A DNA stretch of 64,000 nucleotides from Hormiphora californensis (lineage: Eukaryota; Ctenophora; Tentaculata; Cydippida; Pleurobrachiidae), in contig CM035355.1 in the NCBI GenBank assembly GCA_020137815.1, positions 3,864,750 to 3,928,749 of the forward strand, written 5' to 3'. The notes beneath the pieces were generated by a model. That model was given only the letters and a program-made list of their open reading frames with translations. It made no database searches and was not told the origin of the DNA. The position numbers and the translations under genes were made by a program. Below, one piece after another: positions 40,696-52,560 of this stretch. Each line of letters opens with the position of its first letter. The first letter of the stretch is position 1.

Positions 40696-41399
40696 ATTTT
40701 AAAACGTTGTGACTTCACTGAAGTGCCTCTGAAATCTTCAGCAATTACTGACAGGCAATATCATGAAGAATGGTACTGGCAAAGTTACTGCAATTATTCC
40801 CTATGTGGCTGTCAGAGCATTGACCTGACCCCTGTCAGAACTCAGAGAATTGGCCTGACCTTTCAAAGAAAGAACCATGTGGTCAGACCATTGGCCTGAC
40901 AACTATGTGGTAACCATACCATATAACTTTAAACCTTGTCATACCGTATCATACTGTATGACCCCGTCTCTCTATGTGTGCACACTTTCCTCTTCTTTGC
41001 TGTGATCGTAAAGAGAGATATGAGATCATGTGGTTTCAGTAGTGGGGGAACACTATATGGTGCGATGATATATCTGGTGATGGGAAGGGAGAATAAAATG
41101 GAAAACATCTCATGGTGAGATTCTGATCATCATCTAGTAATATCTCCTGATCATCTGCTACTAGTAGTAATATCTCCTGATCAATGATCATCTGCTACTA
41201 GTAGTAATATCTCCTGATCATGTTACCGGCCTACACCCCAACTATCTGATGATCAAGGATAGAATTGCTGTTGAGTAGTAGATCTCAGCTGATAGTGGGT
41301 GGGGGGAGATTGATCACATGATATATGTTACTAGATCTGCCGATCGGAAGATCATGTGATCGTGCGGTTCCCGAATATATCGGCTGATCTGCAACAGAT

Positions 41400-41618
<219 letters not shown>

Positions 41619-42570
41619 CATAACACGTGATGTAACTTGTATCGTACGATCACCTCATTAAGAGCCACAGCCGCAACTCTCTCTCTCCTCTTAATAGCTC
41701 TCCTCATCCCTCTCTTTTAACAGTCTAACTCTCCCCCTTCTTATTGCTGCCATTCTCTCCCTGCACATATTGTATAGAGAACAGCAGGTTGACACGGACC
41801 AATGGGAGGTCAATACTCCAATCACGTGACCTCTAAGCAGTGTTAATTGTCTGGTTTCTAAGAGATCACGTGGTATGCTATTGTCCAATGAGAGATGGTC
41901 CTTTCATCGCCTCATGCCAGTGCTTTGCTAGCACATGTAGAGATTTAGAGAGTGGACTGATAGTAAGGGATGGGGTGATCGAGATCACCAGATAGTGGGC
42001 CCCTACCACAGAGGGTATAAGAAGCACCGGCAATCAGAGGTCAGACATCAGTTGTCCATTGGAGTTGTGGGACTAGCTGGACTGTACTTCTGCAAGTTAC
42101 TACCCATTAGTAAACTATTATATACCCTGCTAACTTAAATAACCCGCCAGTCCCACTAGCGCGCTCTCAATAAACAGCCAGTCCAGCGGCAGATTATTTC
42201 CCACTGGCAGGTTATTTATTTTGAACATTCAAAGTGTGTGTAAATGATCAGTTCTTACTAAAATACAGAGGGAACACTATGTGCAACACTTACACACTAC
42301 ATTGGAGAGAAAGAAAGGACACATTCCGTCAATTACTCTCTCTTTATCTCCCCTTTTGTCTCACTATCTCTTCCTCTGTGTTATGTGTGACATGCCCCTT
42401 ATCAGGCTATTTCTTTCACTCTCTTTCCTTAGCAACTGCTTAGTAACTGTTACCAAACAGTGTACACTCAATTGTGAGGTGTTTTAACTATTTCTCAGTC
42501 CTCTTTGAGTGTTTTGATTAGTGTTCTCTCTCTTGTTGGTGTGTAATACTTGAAATAAACAACTAAAGCA

Positions 42571-42775
42571 GGGTATATAACCTATAAACTCTGACCACTG
42601 GCACGTTATAGGTTTAAACCCCTCCGCCTCTCCCTCGGCTCCGCCTCGGGATCGTCGTCGTGATTTAAACCAGTTTATCCGCCAGCGGCGGATAAACTTC
42701 AGCTAACTTCTCCCAGCGGCGCGCTGGGAGAAAGTTATCTGAAATAACGCGCCAGTGGCCAGAGTTTATACCTCA
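42571..42775. mobile_element. 200-bp MITE with internal hairpins
   Basis: The ends ACCTATAAACTCTGACCACTG and CAGTGGCCAGAGTTTATACCT are complementary with few mismatches. Two strong hairpins lie inside: GTTTATCCGCC/GGCGGATAAAC and ACTTCTCCCAGC/GCTGGGAGAAAGT. The related inverted repeat at 42128-42215 shares the CCGCCAGT/ACTGGCAGG ends. Confidence 0.7.
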
Positions 42776-42951
42776 TATATTTACAGTTGTTGTTCATCTT
42801 GAGTTACTGCCCAGTGACCAGTGTTGAATCATGAGCATACACATTATACTATGACGAATATTATCCAGTAGTGTAATGTTAGCATCTCACAGGACAGTTC
42901 CTGTAGATTCTAATGTGTCTATCTCTCTTACTGTGTATCTGCTTCTATGTG

Positions 42952-42983
<32 letters not shown>

Positions 42984-43316
42984 CTCCCCCCTCTCTCTCA
43001 CTAACTGCTTTGTAGGCTCTAGATTCGCTACAGCTGCAGCACACATACAGTTGCACACACACAAGCTCTTCGTAATTTCTTGTCCTATGCGAGCAGCAGC
43101 AGAGTCTGGCCTAGGTTTCTCTATCTTTCTCTATCTTTCTCTCTCTATCTCTCTATCTCTCTCTCTCTCTATCTCTCTCCCTTTCTCTGTTGAGATCTAT
43201 TTCTGGAGCTCAGCAACTGCATCTCCCCTCACTAATTGTCTTTCATTTTTTCTCATGTCAGTTTCAAATCGTTGTCATTTAAGGGTTGCTCGCCTTTTTT
43301 AATCAAAAGATGGAAC

Positions 43317-43522
43317 CTTTTCCCATCAAATTCACATTGAGTTTCAACTATACTTCTTTACTTCAATGGTAGAGAGATAATATGATATGTCAAAGAGAGA
43401 GGCATGGGAATTATGAGAAGGGCGAATAGACATATCATTACAATGAAAAAATAATAATTGTCTCTACCATTGAATGACAAGTAAAGAAGATTAAACTCAA
43501 TGTGAAATTGATGGGAAAAAGT
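43317..43522. mobile_element. 206-bp foldback MITE
   Basis: The left arm TTTTCCCATCAAATTCACAT and the right arm ATGTGAAATTGATGGGAAAA pair over about 60 nt with some mismatches, including the AATGGTAGAGA/TCTCTACCATT part. There is no coding content. A C(12) run follows at about 43541. Confidence 0.7.
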
Positions 43523-44250
43523 GAATCATCACATTATATCCCCCCCCCCCCCATTATATATAGTGATACGTCATCTCGCTTTTTATGGGTAGAATAGCTC
43601 CATGGCTGATAAGTTCCACTACCACATATTAGCAAAGCAAGCTACTACTTCTATGATCTCTTCACACTCTCCACATTTTCTCCCGATCATCTTGTTCCTC
43701 TTCCCCACGTCCTGCGTACGTGTTCCTCATGGTCGTGACGTCACCCATGCTCTCAATTCTTCATTGAATGATCCTGCACGAGGTCCTGCAAGACCAGGAA
43801 TTTTCATTCAAGAGAAGTTATAGAACTCTCTTCTTATCTTCTCTCACTTTCCCAAAAACTCCACACATCACGAGACCCACTGGCCACTAATTCGATTCAA
43901 CCCAGCTCCGTCCCAGGCTCCGTCCTGGCTCTTTATTGTGAAGACCGGCTGTAGTAGAACAAGGGAAAGTCTCCGATCTCCCGCTTGAATGCTTTTTGAA
44001 ATGTTTTCATAGCCCCTTCTCTCGCTCTAACTGCATTGTTTATTTAAAACTCAACCCTCCGGCCTAATTAGAGGCCAGAGCTGGGTGTTTAGTTAGCCCC
44101 CGGTTTGTTTTTGTTATTTCAACCGTAACTTCCCCCCTCCTAGACTGCGCTGTAATCGAGTTCGGACCATTTCCAAGTTTCACAGTTTCTCTTATCTCCC
44201 TGCTCCTCGTGCAAGTTGTAACAATGGTCAGGTGCCCCCAGTCTCAATGC

Positions 44251-44260
44251 TATAAATATA
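44251..44260 (+). promoter_or_regulatory. TATA box of ISYNA1
   Basis: TATAAATATA lies 177 bp before the start codon; transcription would start near 44280 and give a 5' leader of about 155 nt. This is a canonical TATA word in the right position; expression data would be needed to confirm. Confidence 0.6.
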
Positions 44261-44436
44261 ACGCTGCAGAGCTGCACTTTTTATCAGAGCCCCTAGCTCT
44301 TATCTAACTTAACCAGTTTTTAACCAGATACAAGTGTCGTCTCAGAAACCACTCAATTTTGACTCAATGTTCTGACATGATATCTAACCCACCCTACCAT
44401 GTTATAGCTAAGCTAAGCAACACTTCAATCCAAAAC

Positions 44437-47400
44437 ATGTCTACCGTCAAAGTACATTCTCCCAACGTTGTCTATGGAGACAAAACCATTGAATCCCGAT
44501 ACGAATACAGCACAACATCCGTCTCTGTAAACAGGTAACGAGATGAGCTAATTATATCTCCCCTAATTTGCCGTAATTAACCCACTAATTTAACAACCAA
44601 ACCCCTCTCCTATCCTGCTAGTTAACCTCCAATAACACACCCACTCCCTATCTCTCTCCACTAACACTCCCTCCTAACTCCCACCTCTAACACTCCCTCT
44701 CCCACAGTGATGGAAGCTACTCCGCCATCCCCAAGACCACTGCCATGAACTTCCGAACTGAGACCACCGTACCCAAGGTGGGAATGATGTTGGTTGGACT
44801 TGGAGGCAACAACGGTACCACCGTTACCGGAGGAATCCTGGCCAACAAATTCAACATGACATGGATGACAAAGGATGGGGAGAAGAAACCCAACTACTTT
44901 GGAAGTATCACCCAAGCAGGAACAGTTGGTCTTGGAAGTGGAGCAAGGGGTGAGGAGATCCATGTCCCCTTCAACCATCTCATCCCAATGGTGAACCCCA
45001 ACGACATCGAGGTTGATGGATGGGACATCTCCAGCATGAACCTCGCTGATGCCATGGAGAGGGCCAGGGTGTTTGAGTATAGCCTCCAGAAACAACTGAG
45101 ACCATACATGGAGAAGATTGTCCCCCGACCCTCTATCTACTGCCCAGACTTCATTGCCGCTAACCAGGTAAATAAAACAAGATAGGAGATCTTTGAAAGA
45201 TATTTTTGAGAGATAAAGTTGCTTGTTTCTTACCTATCAGCTTAGCTCGACCCTCTTTTCGTTAAATGCTGCAATAAGTTTCTATCACCTTTTGACACTT
45301 TTTGCACTTGACATTTCCCCGAACGAGTCTCCATTTAAGCGAATCAGAGCGATATACTTGGGGAGAAAGCTGTCAGAGCATTGACCTGACAGCTGGAGAA
45401 AGAGACATGAATCCTTCCCCTATCTCTATTTGTATAGAACTAGAACTAGAAATAGACAGAGTTTTGAAATTGACATTATTCCTAAACGGTTCCATTCCAA
45501 TAGGAAGAGAGGGCTGATAACGTGATGAGGGGAAGCAAGCAGAACATGATGACACAAATCAGGGAGGATATCAGGGATTTCAAGGAGAAGAAGAAGCTTG
45601 ATAAGGTAAGAAAAGAAGATGTTACACCCCCACCCCAAAGAAGATAAACTTGTTCACATCTTCCTTATTTCTCTCCCTCTATCCCTCCCACTCTTCATTT
45701 CTAACCCCCCCCCTTCCCTCTATCTCTCTCACCCCTTCATTTCTAACCCCCCTTTCCTCCACAGGTGATTGTCCTCTGGACGGCCAACACTGAGAGGTTC
45801 GCTGAGGTGAAACCTGGTCTGAACACTACCGCAGAGGAGCTGATCAACTCCATCAATAACAACGAAGAGGAAGTATCCCCCTCTACAATCTTTGCAGTTG
45901 CTTCAATCCTTGAGGGATGCACCTACATTAACGGATCCCCACAGAACACCTTCGTACCAGGTAAAGAACTCAGAACTTATCTTTAAATTAATCCAGGTTC
46001 CTCCAATTTAATCCCGTCATTACTCGATCGGTCCCGATCTCAGTTTTCTGATTAACCTAACCCACTCCTCCCTTTACAGGAGTTGTTGAGCTCGCTGAGA
46101 TGGAGGGTGTTTACATTGCTGGAGATGACTTCAAGAGTGGGCAGACCAAATTCAAGAGTGTCCTGGTTGATTTCCTAGTTGGCGCGGGAATCAAGCCTGT
46201 CAGTATTGTCAGCTATAACCATCTAGGTAAGTCCCTCCTAAGGCTATAAGCATACTGATCGTGATGATCATAATCAGGTCAGTGTGCGGACGTTTTGATG
46301 GTCACCATCAAAGGAGCGCACACACTGATGGTTATCATCATGATGGAGGCTTGATGCATCATGATGTTCTCAAACCATAGTGTGTTCACGTTTGATCATC
46401 ATGAACCATAGTGTGCTCACGTTTGATCATCATAAACCATGCTCGACTTGCTGGAACTTGCCTTTTGATCATGATCATCATGACCAGTGTGCTCAGCATG
46501 ATGATGCTATCTCCCGGGAGCTCCCCCTTGCCTAGTCGCGCGCTCTGAGAGGCTGTTGCATATCACGTGACCTGTACAACAGCCTCTCGCGCGCGCGAAG
46601 TCGTACCACGTGGTACATATCACATGACTACAGTGCAGCCCTCCACAAGAATAAGATCAAAACCTGCGCACACTAGGTGTTGATGATCATCATCCAACTT
46701 AAGAGACGGCTCCAGGGCCAGCTCTTACGTGATGATCATAATGTTCCGCACACTGTAGTTTTTTGCAGATGATGATGATCAAAACCATGAGCACACTTCA
46801 TCTTTTTAACTGATTATGATCATCACGATCAGTATGCTTATAGCCTTAAGTAGGCTCAAATCAATATATTCTGTATGCCCTACTCCCTCCTTCTTCAACT
46901 CTGACACTCACCCTAATAATTACACTCCTCTCTAATATATAATTCCTTCTTTTCACAGGAAATAACGACGGAAAGAATCTGTCTGCTCCATCTCAGTTCC
47001 GATCTAAGGAAATCAGTAAGAGCAACGTTGTTGATGACATGGTGGAGAGCAACAAGATTCTATACCCTGATGGCAACAAACCGGATCATTGCGTAAGTTG
47101 CCCAACTAATCAGCCGGTCATGTTTGTGTCTCAGATCCAATGGAATGGTCTCCCTCTCTCCCTTTCTCCATTATTACCTCTCCTAACACATCCCGTTCCC
47201 TAACCTCAGCCCCTAACCCATATCCCCTCTCCAGGTTGTTATCAAGTATGTGCCCTACGTGCAGGACAGTAAACGTGCCATGGATGAATACATCTCAGAG
47301 ATCTTCATGAACGGATCCAACACGATTGTCTGCCACAACACTTGCGAGGATTCATTCCTTGCCAGTCCTCTCATTCTCGATCTTGTCATCTTGGCTGAGC

Positions 47401-48091
47401 TTTGCGAGAGAATCACGGTACGTTTTGTTAATATATTTTGGGGGTTATTACCATTTCAGTTATAATTGGGTTATGATATAAATCAAGATGAGTTCTAGTT
47501 CTAATATACTACGAGAACTAACCCCTCCCCTCCCCCACAGATCCAGCTTGACGGTGAGCCCCAGCCACGACGATTCACCTCCATCCTCTCCATCCTATCC
47601 TACCTACTCAAGGCACCCCTGGTCCCCCAGGGAACCCCAGTCATTAACGCCCTGTTCAAACAGCGAGCCTGTATTGAGAACTTTATCAGGGCCTGCATTG
47701 GACTGCAGCCAAGCAACCATATGATGCTGGAACATAAAGTGGGAGCCCCCGTTGTCCAGGTAACGCATACACCCCACACCTGTCAGAGCATTGGCCTGAC
47801 AGCCCCATACTGAATTGTTGGAAGTGGAAGAACATAATTTAACTTCCACTGAGGTTCATTAGTGTTGTGTAAGCCAAGCTTCGCTAATGAACCCTGACTC
47901 CTGAGATGCTGTTTCCAAAGACTTGTTCAAACCAAGTCCAACCCTAACCTATATTATTTCACAACCCGCCCTAACCTCCTCTCTCCCTTCAGGGACTGAA
48001 CATGTCCAGCGCCCCAGTATTCCCCTCCAAGACTATGATGCACACAAGCACAGAAAAGAAGATCAGCCACGTGAAAAACCCGTCCCATTGA
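44437..48091 (+). CDS. ISYNA1: Inositol-3-phosphate synthase, 545 aa
   Basis: It converts glucose-6-phosphate to 1L-myo-inositol-1-phosphate using NAD, the first step of inositol synthesis. Nine exons: 44437-44534, 44708-45167, 45504-45605, 45765-45960, 46080-46226, 46959-47092, 47235-47417, 47541-47759, 47993-48091 (1638 nt, phases consistent). Visible family motifs: [13 protein letters not shown] (NAD-binding Rossmann loop), [66 protein letters not shown] and DPxK-region equivalents through [16 protein letters not shown]. Length matches animal and yeast enzymes (533-558). The C-terminal 30 residues are Ser/Lys-rich and variable, as in relatives. Intron 5 carries a transposon; introns 2 and 8 carry the dispersed hairpin. 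Confidence 0.97.
45370..45392. repeat. Dispersed CTGTCAG-N9-CTGACAG hairpin (representative copy)
   Basis: The copy reads CTGTCAGAGCATTGACCTGACAG, a 7-bp stem with a 9-nt loop. Others are at 22324-22343, 24941-24962, 40808-40830, 40832-40860, 40881-40901, 47781-47803 and 48844-48870, with a degenerate one near 62528. They lie in introns and intergenic DNA, both complete and damaged. Confidence 0.8.
46241..46846. mobile_element. 606-bp Tc1/mariner-like MITE with TA duplication in ISYNA1 intron 5
   Basis: The ends AGGCTATAAGCATACTGATC and complement extend to about 38 bp of near-perfect inverted repeat, and TA flanks both sides (46239-46240, 46847-46848). The interior is full of self-complementary GATGATCATC words. 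Non-coding; the superfamily is inferred from the TA target only. Confidence 0.85.
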
Positions 48092-49676
48092 GAGGGGGGA
48101 GACCTTCCAGAGAGGTCAGAGAGACTGTGTTTTAGCTCTAGCAGAAGAAGCGTGTGTGTGTATGAGTGACCCCACAAGAAAGATATTGTGTGACTCATGA
48201 ATGGACAGTGTGCAACATATGTGTGTATTATATTTTTGTACAAATTGAGATTCAGGAAAGCGAGAGATTATATATTATGATGTATTCGAGACACCAGGAT
48301 GACAGGATGTCTCTCTTTGACCAGTGTTGAACAGTGCCGGGTAGATTGTGCAGGGGGGGACCAAACCTTGTTGTTTGGTCACCCACAGCGTGCATTTATC
48401 AGTTTATCAGTTTATTATTTTGAAGTGTGAGTTTAGCTTAGCCCAGGGTTTTATATATATTCCCTCACGTCCCCCTTTCCCCACAGTTTCCCTGTTTCAC
48501 ACCCCCTGCAGTAGCCGAGCGGCTATCAACACACCAGTGTTGTGCAGAGTGCGATGTTCAGGGGACTTGGTGGGTGGGGGCGTGTTGCACAGTGAATTGC
48601 GTGTTTTTCACTGTGGAACTATGAAGTAGTGTTTGTGTATTGTTATTTCTCATTCAGAGAGTGAGCTGCAATGTGAACTCTCTTTTTACAATTATTCAAA
48701 CCCCCCAAAGTTACCGTTTTTAGCAATTTGTACACTGGTTTCCGTTTAGTGGTTTGGGATATTTCGGTTGCACAAATCACATTCAATTTCATTCATATTC
48801 ACAGCACACAAATCTGACTCCATTTTCTCTAGTTCTTTCAACTTTGTCAGAGTCGAGCATCGGCCTGACCCTATTACTATTCGGAGGAAGATTGCAATCA
48901 CAAATACTGAACTGGTGACCTGAGGAACAGAGGAACGAGAAGAACTTAGCAGGAGGATCCGAGGATGAATTGATTTATTGTTTCCGTTTTTGTTTCTAGT
49001 AATTACTTTGCAGTGCAATACTTCGTTGGAGTCCAAATTGGACTCCAACGAAGTATTGCACTGGGATATTCCCCCTGAACAGTGAAAGTGCTTCAATTTG
49101 ATTTCTACAATTTGCAGCAATTTATGTCAAAACTTGACATTAGCTGAAACGGAAACCCATTAATCTTGCTCTAGAAATATATTGATCATGATGGAAATGG
49201 CGAAATAAACATGCATAGAGGAAATGAAGAACATTACATGGTGATACTTTGGCCACATTGATGCCTGAGTGAGATCGAGGTCGCGCAGCGACCGAGATCG
49301 ATCTCACATCTAGGCCTCCGGCGCGTTATTGATTTTAGAGCAAACTTTTTCAAAGACCTGGCTGCAAGGAACTACTGAACCGATTTGCATCTCGTTTGTT
49401 GCTCCTGGCAGATAATTGTCTCTAGTTTTACGGAAAATACCCGCGAATATCAGCATTTGAGGAATAGTGGGTCAAAATTGACGCTAAACATGAGCAATTC
49501 TTTAAAGACCTGGCTGCAAGCTCCTACTCGGTCCTGGGACAATCTGCGGGTACTGGGTGAATCGTCATGGCCTTGTGAGTATGGGAAAATACCCGCCGAT
49601 ACATCAAAGTGCCAATTGAGGCGATAATTGGGGTTTTGGTAGTGCTATGTCGGCTAAAAATGCCTGCTAAAACAGT
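48092..49676. other. ISYNA1 3' region and intergenic sequence
   Basis: The first few hundred bases are likely ISYNA1 3' UTR. An inverted pair AGGTTCATTAG/CTAATGAACCCT occurs in the intron just before the last exon (47853-47893). Further on are a GGTCGC/GCGACC palindrome near 49275 and two copies of an AGACCTGGCTGCAAG word (49357, 49507). No other gene was found. Confidence 0.45.
49011..49063. repeat. 53-bp perfect palindrome
   Basis: 26-bp arms (CAGTGCAATACTTCGTTGGA...) meet with only one unpaired central base. No other copy of it occurs in this window. Confidence 0.9.
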
Positions 49677-50048
49677 GGTAGGCGGTAAATGTTAACCAGA
49701 TCTGAGAGAAAACGTACGTGCAAAACCACGTTTTTGTCCATAACTCAGTCATTTCTTGACCAATTTGCAAAATCTTGGGCGCGTTGGAAAGAGGACATTG
49801 AGCTCTTTCAAATGAGCCCAAAAAAACTAAAATCGGCGCAAAATGCGCGGCGTCATGGCGCAAAATGCGCGTTTTCGCCACCACGCCGCGCAATTTTCGC
49901 CAATTTTCATTTTCTTGAGCTCATTTGAGAGATCTCAATGTCCTCTTTCCAATGAGCCAAAAATTTTGCAAATTGGTCAAGAAATGGCTGAGTTATGGGC
50001 AAAAACGTGCGAAATTCTCACAGATCTGGTTAACATTTACCGCCTACC
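49677..50048. mobile_element. 372-bp foldback element with 9-bp target duplication
   Basis: The ends GGTAGGCGGTAAATGTTAACC and complement are flanked by exact TAAAACAGT (49668-49676, 50049-50057). The hairpin runs nearly full length. It contains ATAACTCAG and TTGACCAATTTGCAAAAT words in both arms. 9-bp duplications fit Mutator-like elements; no coding part. Confidence 0.92.
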
Positions 50049-50057
50049 TAAAACAGT

Positions 50058-50967
50058 ATATCGCGCGCGATTTGATAGTCCCACTGCTGAAAACGTGCTT
50101 TACATCGCGCGCACGTGAGTTCTTGCTTTGCCCGCGAAGCGGGCAAGCCCCGTAGGGGCTAGGCCCGCTGTCACACTAACTTCAGGGGTTGCTAAGACGC
50201 GCACACACACACCACGCCACGAACTGCTGACACGTTTCAACTTTTATTTTAAAAACAACCGCGCGCGCCCCGACTAAATCTTAGGGTATAAGTGTGACAT
50301 AAGTGGCCACCATGTTCATTTTAGCACCATTTGAAAACTGAATTAAGCCAATTTGTAATTTAGGGCTGAATTGATGATCCCTTAAACATTATTCAAACTC
50401 ATAAAATAAATATTTAAATCTTGTTACCATACCTCATTTTCGGGAACGGGATGAAAGGACAGTTCACATGGCATTATTCGAAACTTGGTATGTGTAATGA
50501 GAAGGAAAAGGACAAATATGTACCAACGTTAACATCTTGGTCAGGACCGAATCAAACTAGGGGAGAGAGATATAATTTTAAATTAGAGTGAAGAGAGAAT
50601 GCGATTTAGGATTTATACTGTAAAATATACAGTACGGGGCGGTGACGGCCACGAAAGTGTTGTATTGTTCATACTATTATGTGCAACAGCACAACGAAAG
50701 TGCTCGACCGGGTGTAGAGGGAGCAGGATACAAATTGAAACACTTTAGGTTTGCCACACCCTAAAGTGTTGTGATGACCTGATAATGACCTGATTATTAA
50801 TTAGCATTATACCATACCTCTGTCAGGAAAAAGCCTACACCGGATGATGGGAGCTTCATAATTATTGATAGAGGACAGTTTACACGGCATTGTTCGAAAC
50901 TCAACGATCAGTACCTGGAAATAAGTGTTAAAAGATTGTGATGGACAAAGAACTATTTATTAAGTTA
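50058..50967. other. Intergenic, no gene seen
   Basis: AT-rich sequence with no supported open frame. Confidence 0.5.
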
Positions 50968-51100
50968 CAGTCGGACCCCAATTTACCGGTCGTTGATATA
51001 CCCGAGCCGGGATAAGAAATTAACATTATTTGACCCGGGCACCCCGAATTATCAGGCAATATCTTTCCCCCGAGCATCGCGGTAAATCGGGAACCGACTG
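50968..51100. mobile_element. 133-bp pogo/Tigger-like MITE
   Basis: The ends CAGTCGGACCCCAATTTACCG and CGGTAAATCGGGAACCGACTG are complementary with a few mismatches and flanked by TA on both sides. CAGT(C/T)GACCC-type ends and a TA target are typical of pogo/Tigger elements. A similar right end lies near 1045-1062. Confidence 0.78.
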
Positions 51101-51767
51101 TATATTAGCAAAAATCACACTTTTTGGGGGGGGGGGAATATATTTATGATTTCTATGTATTCAAAACTAATTTTCCAATTTCCATCCGCTGTAATATATA
51201 GAAATGGATACCTAAGATTTGTGTTTTTAATATCACAGAGTAAGAATTGAGAACATCCTAAAACACCTCATGGGACGGTCAGTTTTGCTGCTCATACTAT
51301 TCTCAAAAATTATTCGATCCAAAAAATGTGTGTCCAACAAAGAGTGTCCAGTGTCCTATTTTTACCACGGCATCCTTCCAATGTTCGGTATTGTTTATGA
51401 GTCCATTCACTGCATTTATAATTCTATTCCCATTCCATGTAACCAGCTAAAATGGAGCTGGATCAATACTGCAGTCAGTAGATGATGTATGCAGTGTTAG
51501 GGGAGTAAGGAATTTTTTCTTCAATGTCCTGACATCACAGCACACATCACAACAGCACCCACAGTTGCCGTCATAATAACATGTGGTGCAGTTTGTTACA
51601 TTCAACTCGGATTCCAGCTCTGAGTGGTCCTGGAGAGGAGGAGATGGGGTGTTAGGGGTTGATTAGGGGGTGGGTTAGGGGTGTTGGGGTGGGATAAAAT
51701 ATAGAAACTGCGGTTTGGGTAGCCGGAGTTGAGTGATTAGATATAACATGGGCTATTATACGAGTAA

Positions 51768-52451
51768 GGTAAGCTGGGGCAAATTGGTCCATCGGGTAAA
51801 GTGGCCCATGTATGGGGCAAATTGGCCTGCTCGTTCTGTTCCGGATTTCTGCCTAGTTAGACTGTTTACAAATGTAAAGGAGGGTTAGAACATAACAATT
51901 AAAACTGCTGTGATTTCTGTTTGAGTTGGCCGATTTTAATTTTGCAAAAACTGCCAGTTAGGTTTTTTATTCTTCTAAAACTAGGCATAAAATTTTTTCA
52001 AAAAACTCACTACATATTAAGTTGATTAAATTGTCAAATTAGTCAAATTGGGGCAAATATGGTCCACTCACTGGGGCAAGGTGGTCAACCCTGGGGCAAA
52101 GTGGTCCACCTCTAGAACCAATAAAATGGAGTATGAAATACCACGTGACATTGGAATACACTGGGGCAAGCTGCTGGAGACAACATGGGCCACTTTGCCC
52201 CTCGCTGTTTAACAACATCAGTCACGTGATAAAAATTGAGCAATGCTATTGCTTGGGCCACTTTGCCCAAGTGCAAATTTTCCAAAAAAAGCATCACCAA
52301 ATTATTTGAATTGATTAATTAACCATTAAATAAAAACTTGCAGGTTTTAAAATTTAGCCCGCTGAAAGGAAAACGTTTCATTGGGTAGCCTATACATTTT
52401 TTTCTCCTGCTGTATAAATTAAAAATGGGCCACTTTTGCCCCAGCTTACCA
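51768..52451. mobile_element. 685-bp inverted-repeat element with a TGGGGCAAA-TGG motif
   Basis: The ends GGTAAGCTGGGGCAAATTGG and CCACTTTTGCCCCAGCTTACC are complementary. The interior repeats GGGGCAAAnTGGTCCAC and its complement at least six times. Non-coding; target duplication not clear. Confidence 0.75.
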
Positions 52452-52560
52452 TGATACACGGGAGTGTAAATTAGCAGTTAGGGGATTGAAAAAGCAACCT
52501 AAATGGGGTTAGAGCTGGACACAAACCTTATCACAGCTGTAATCCTCCACATCATCAGCT

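Noticed and set aside
42000..42110. Solo LTR suggested by a TATA word and following sequence
   Set aside because: No TG...CA ends, target duplication or second LTR could be seen.
51500..51640. Cys-rich exon-like stretch on the minus strand downstream of the 4E-T-like gene
   Set aside because: It has an acceptor-like start, but the preceding exon already ends in a stop and joining needs an extra frame change.
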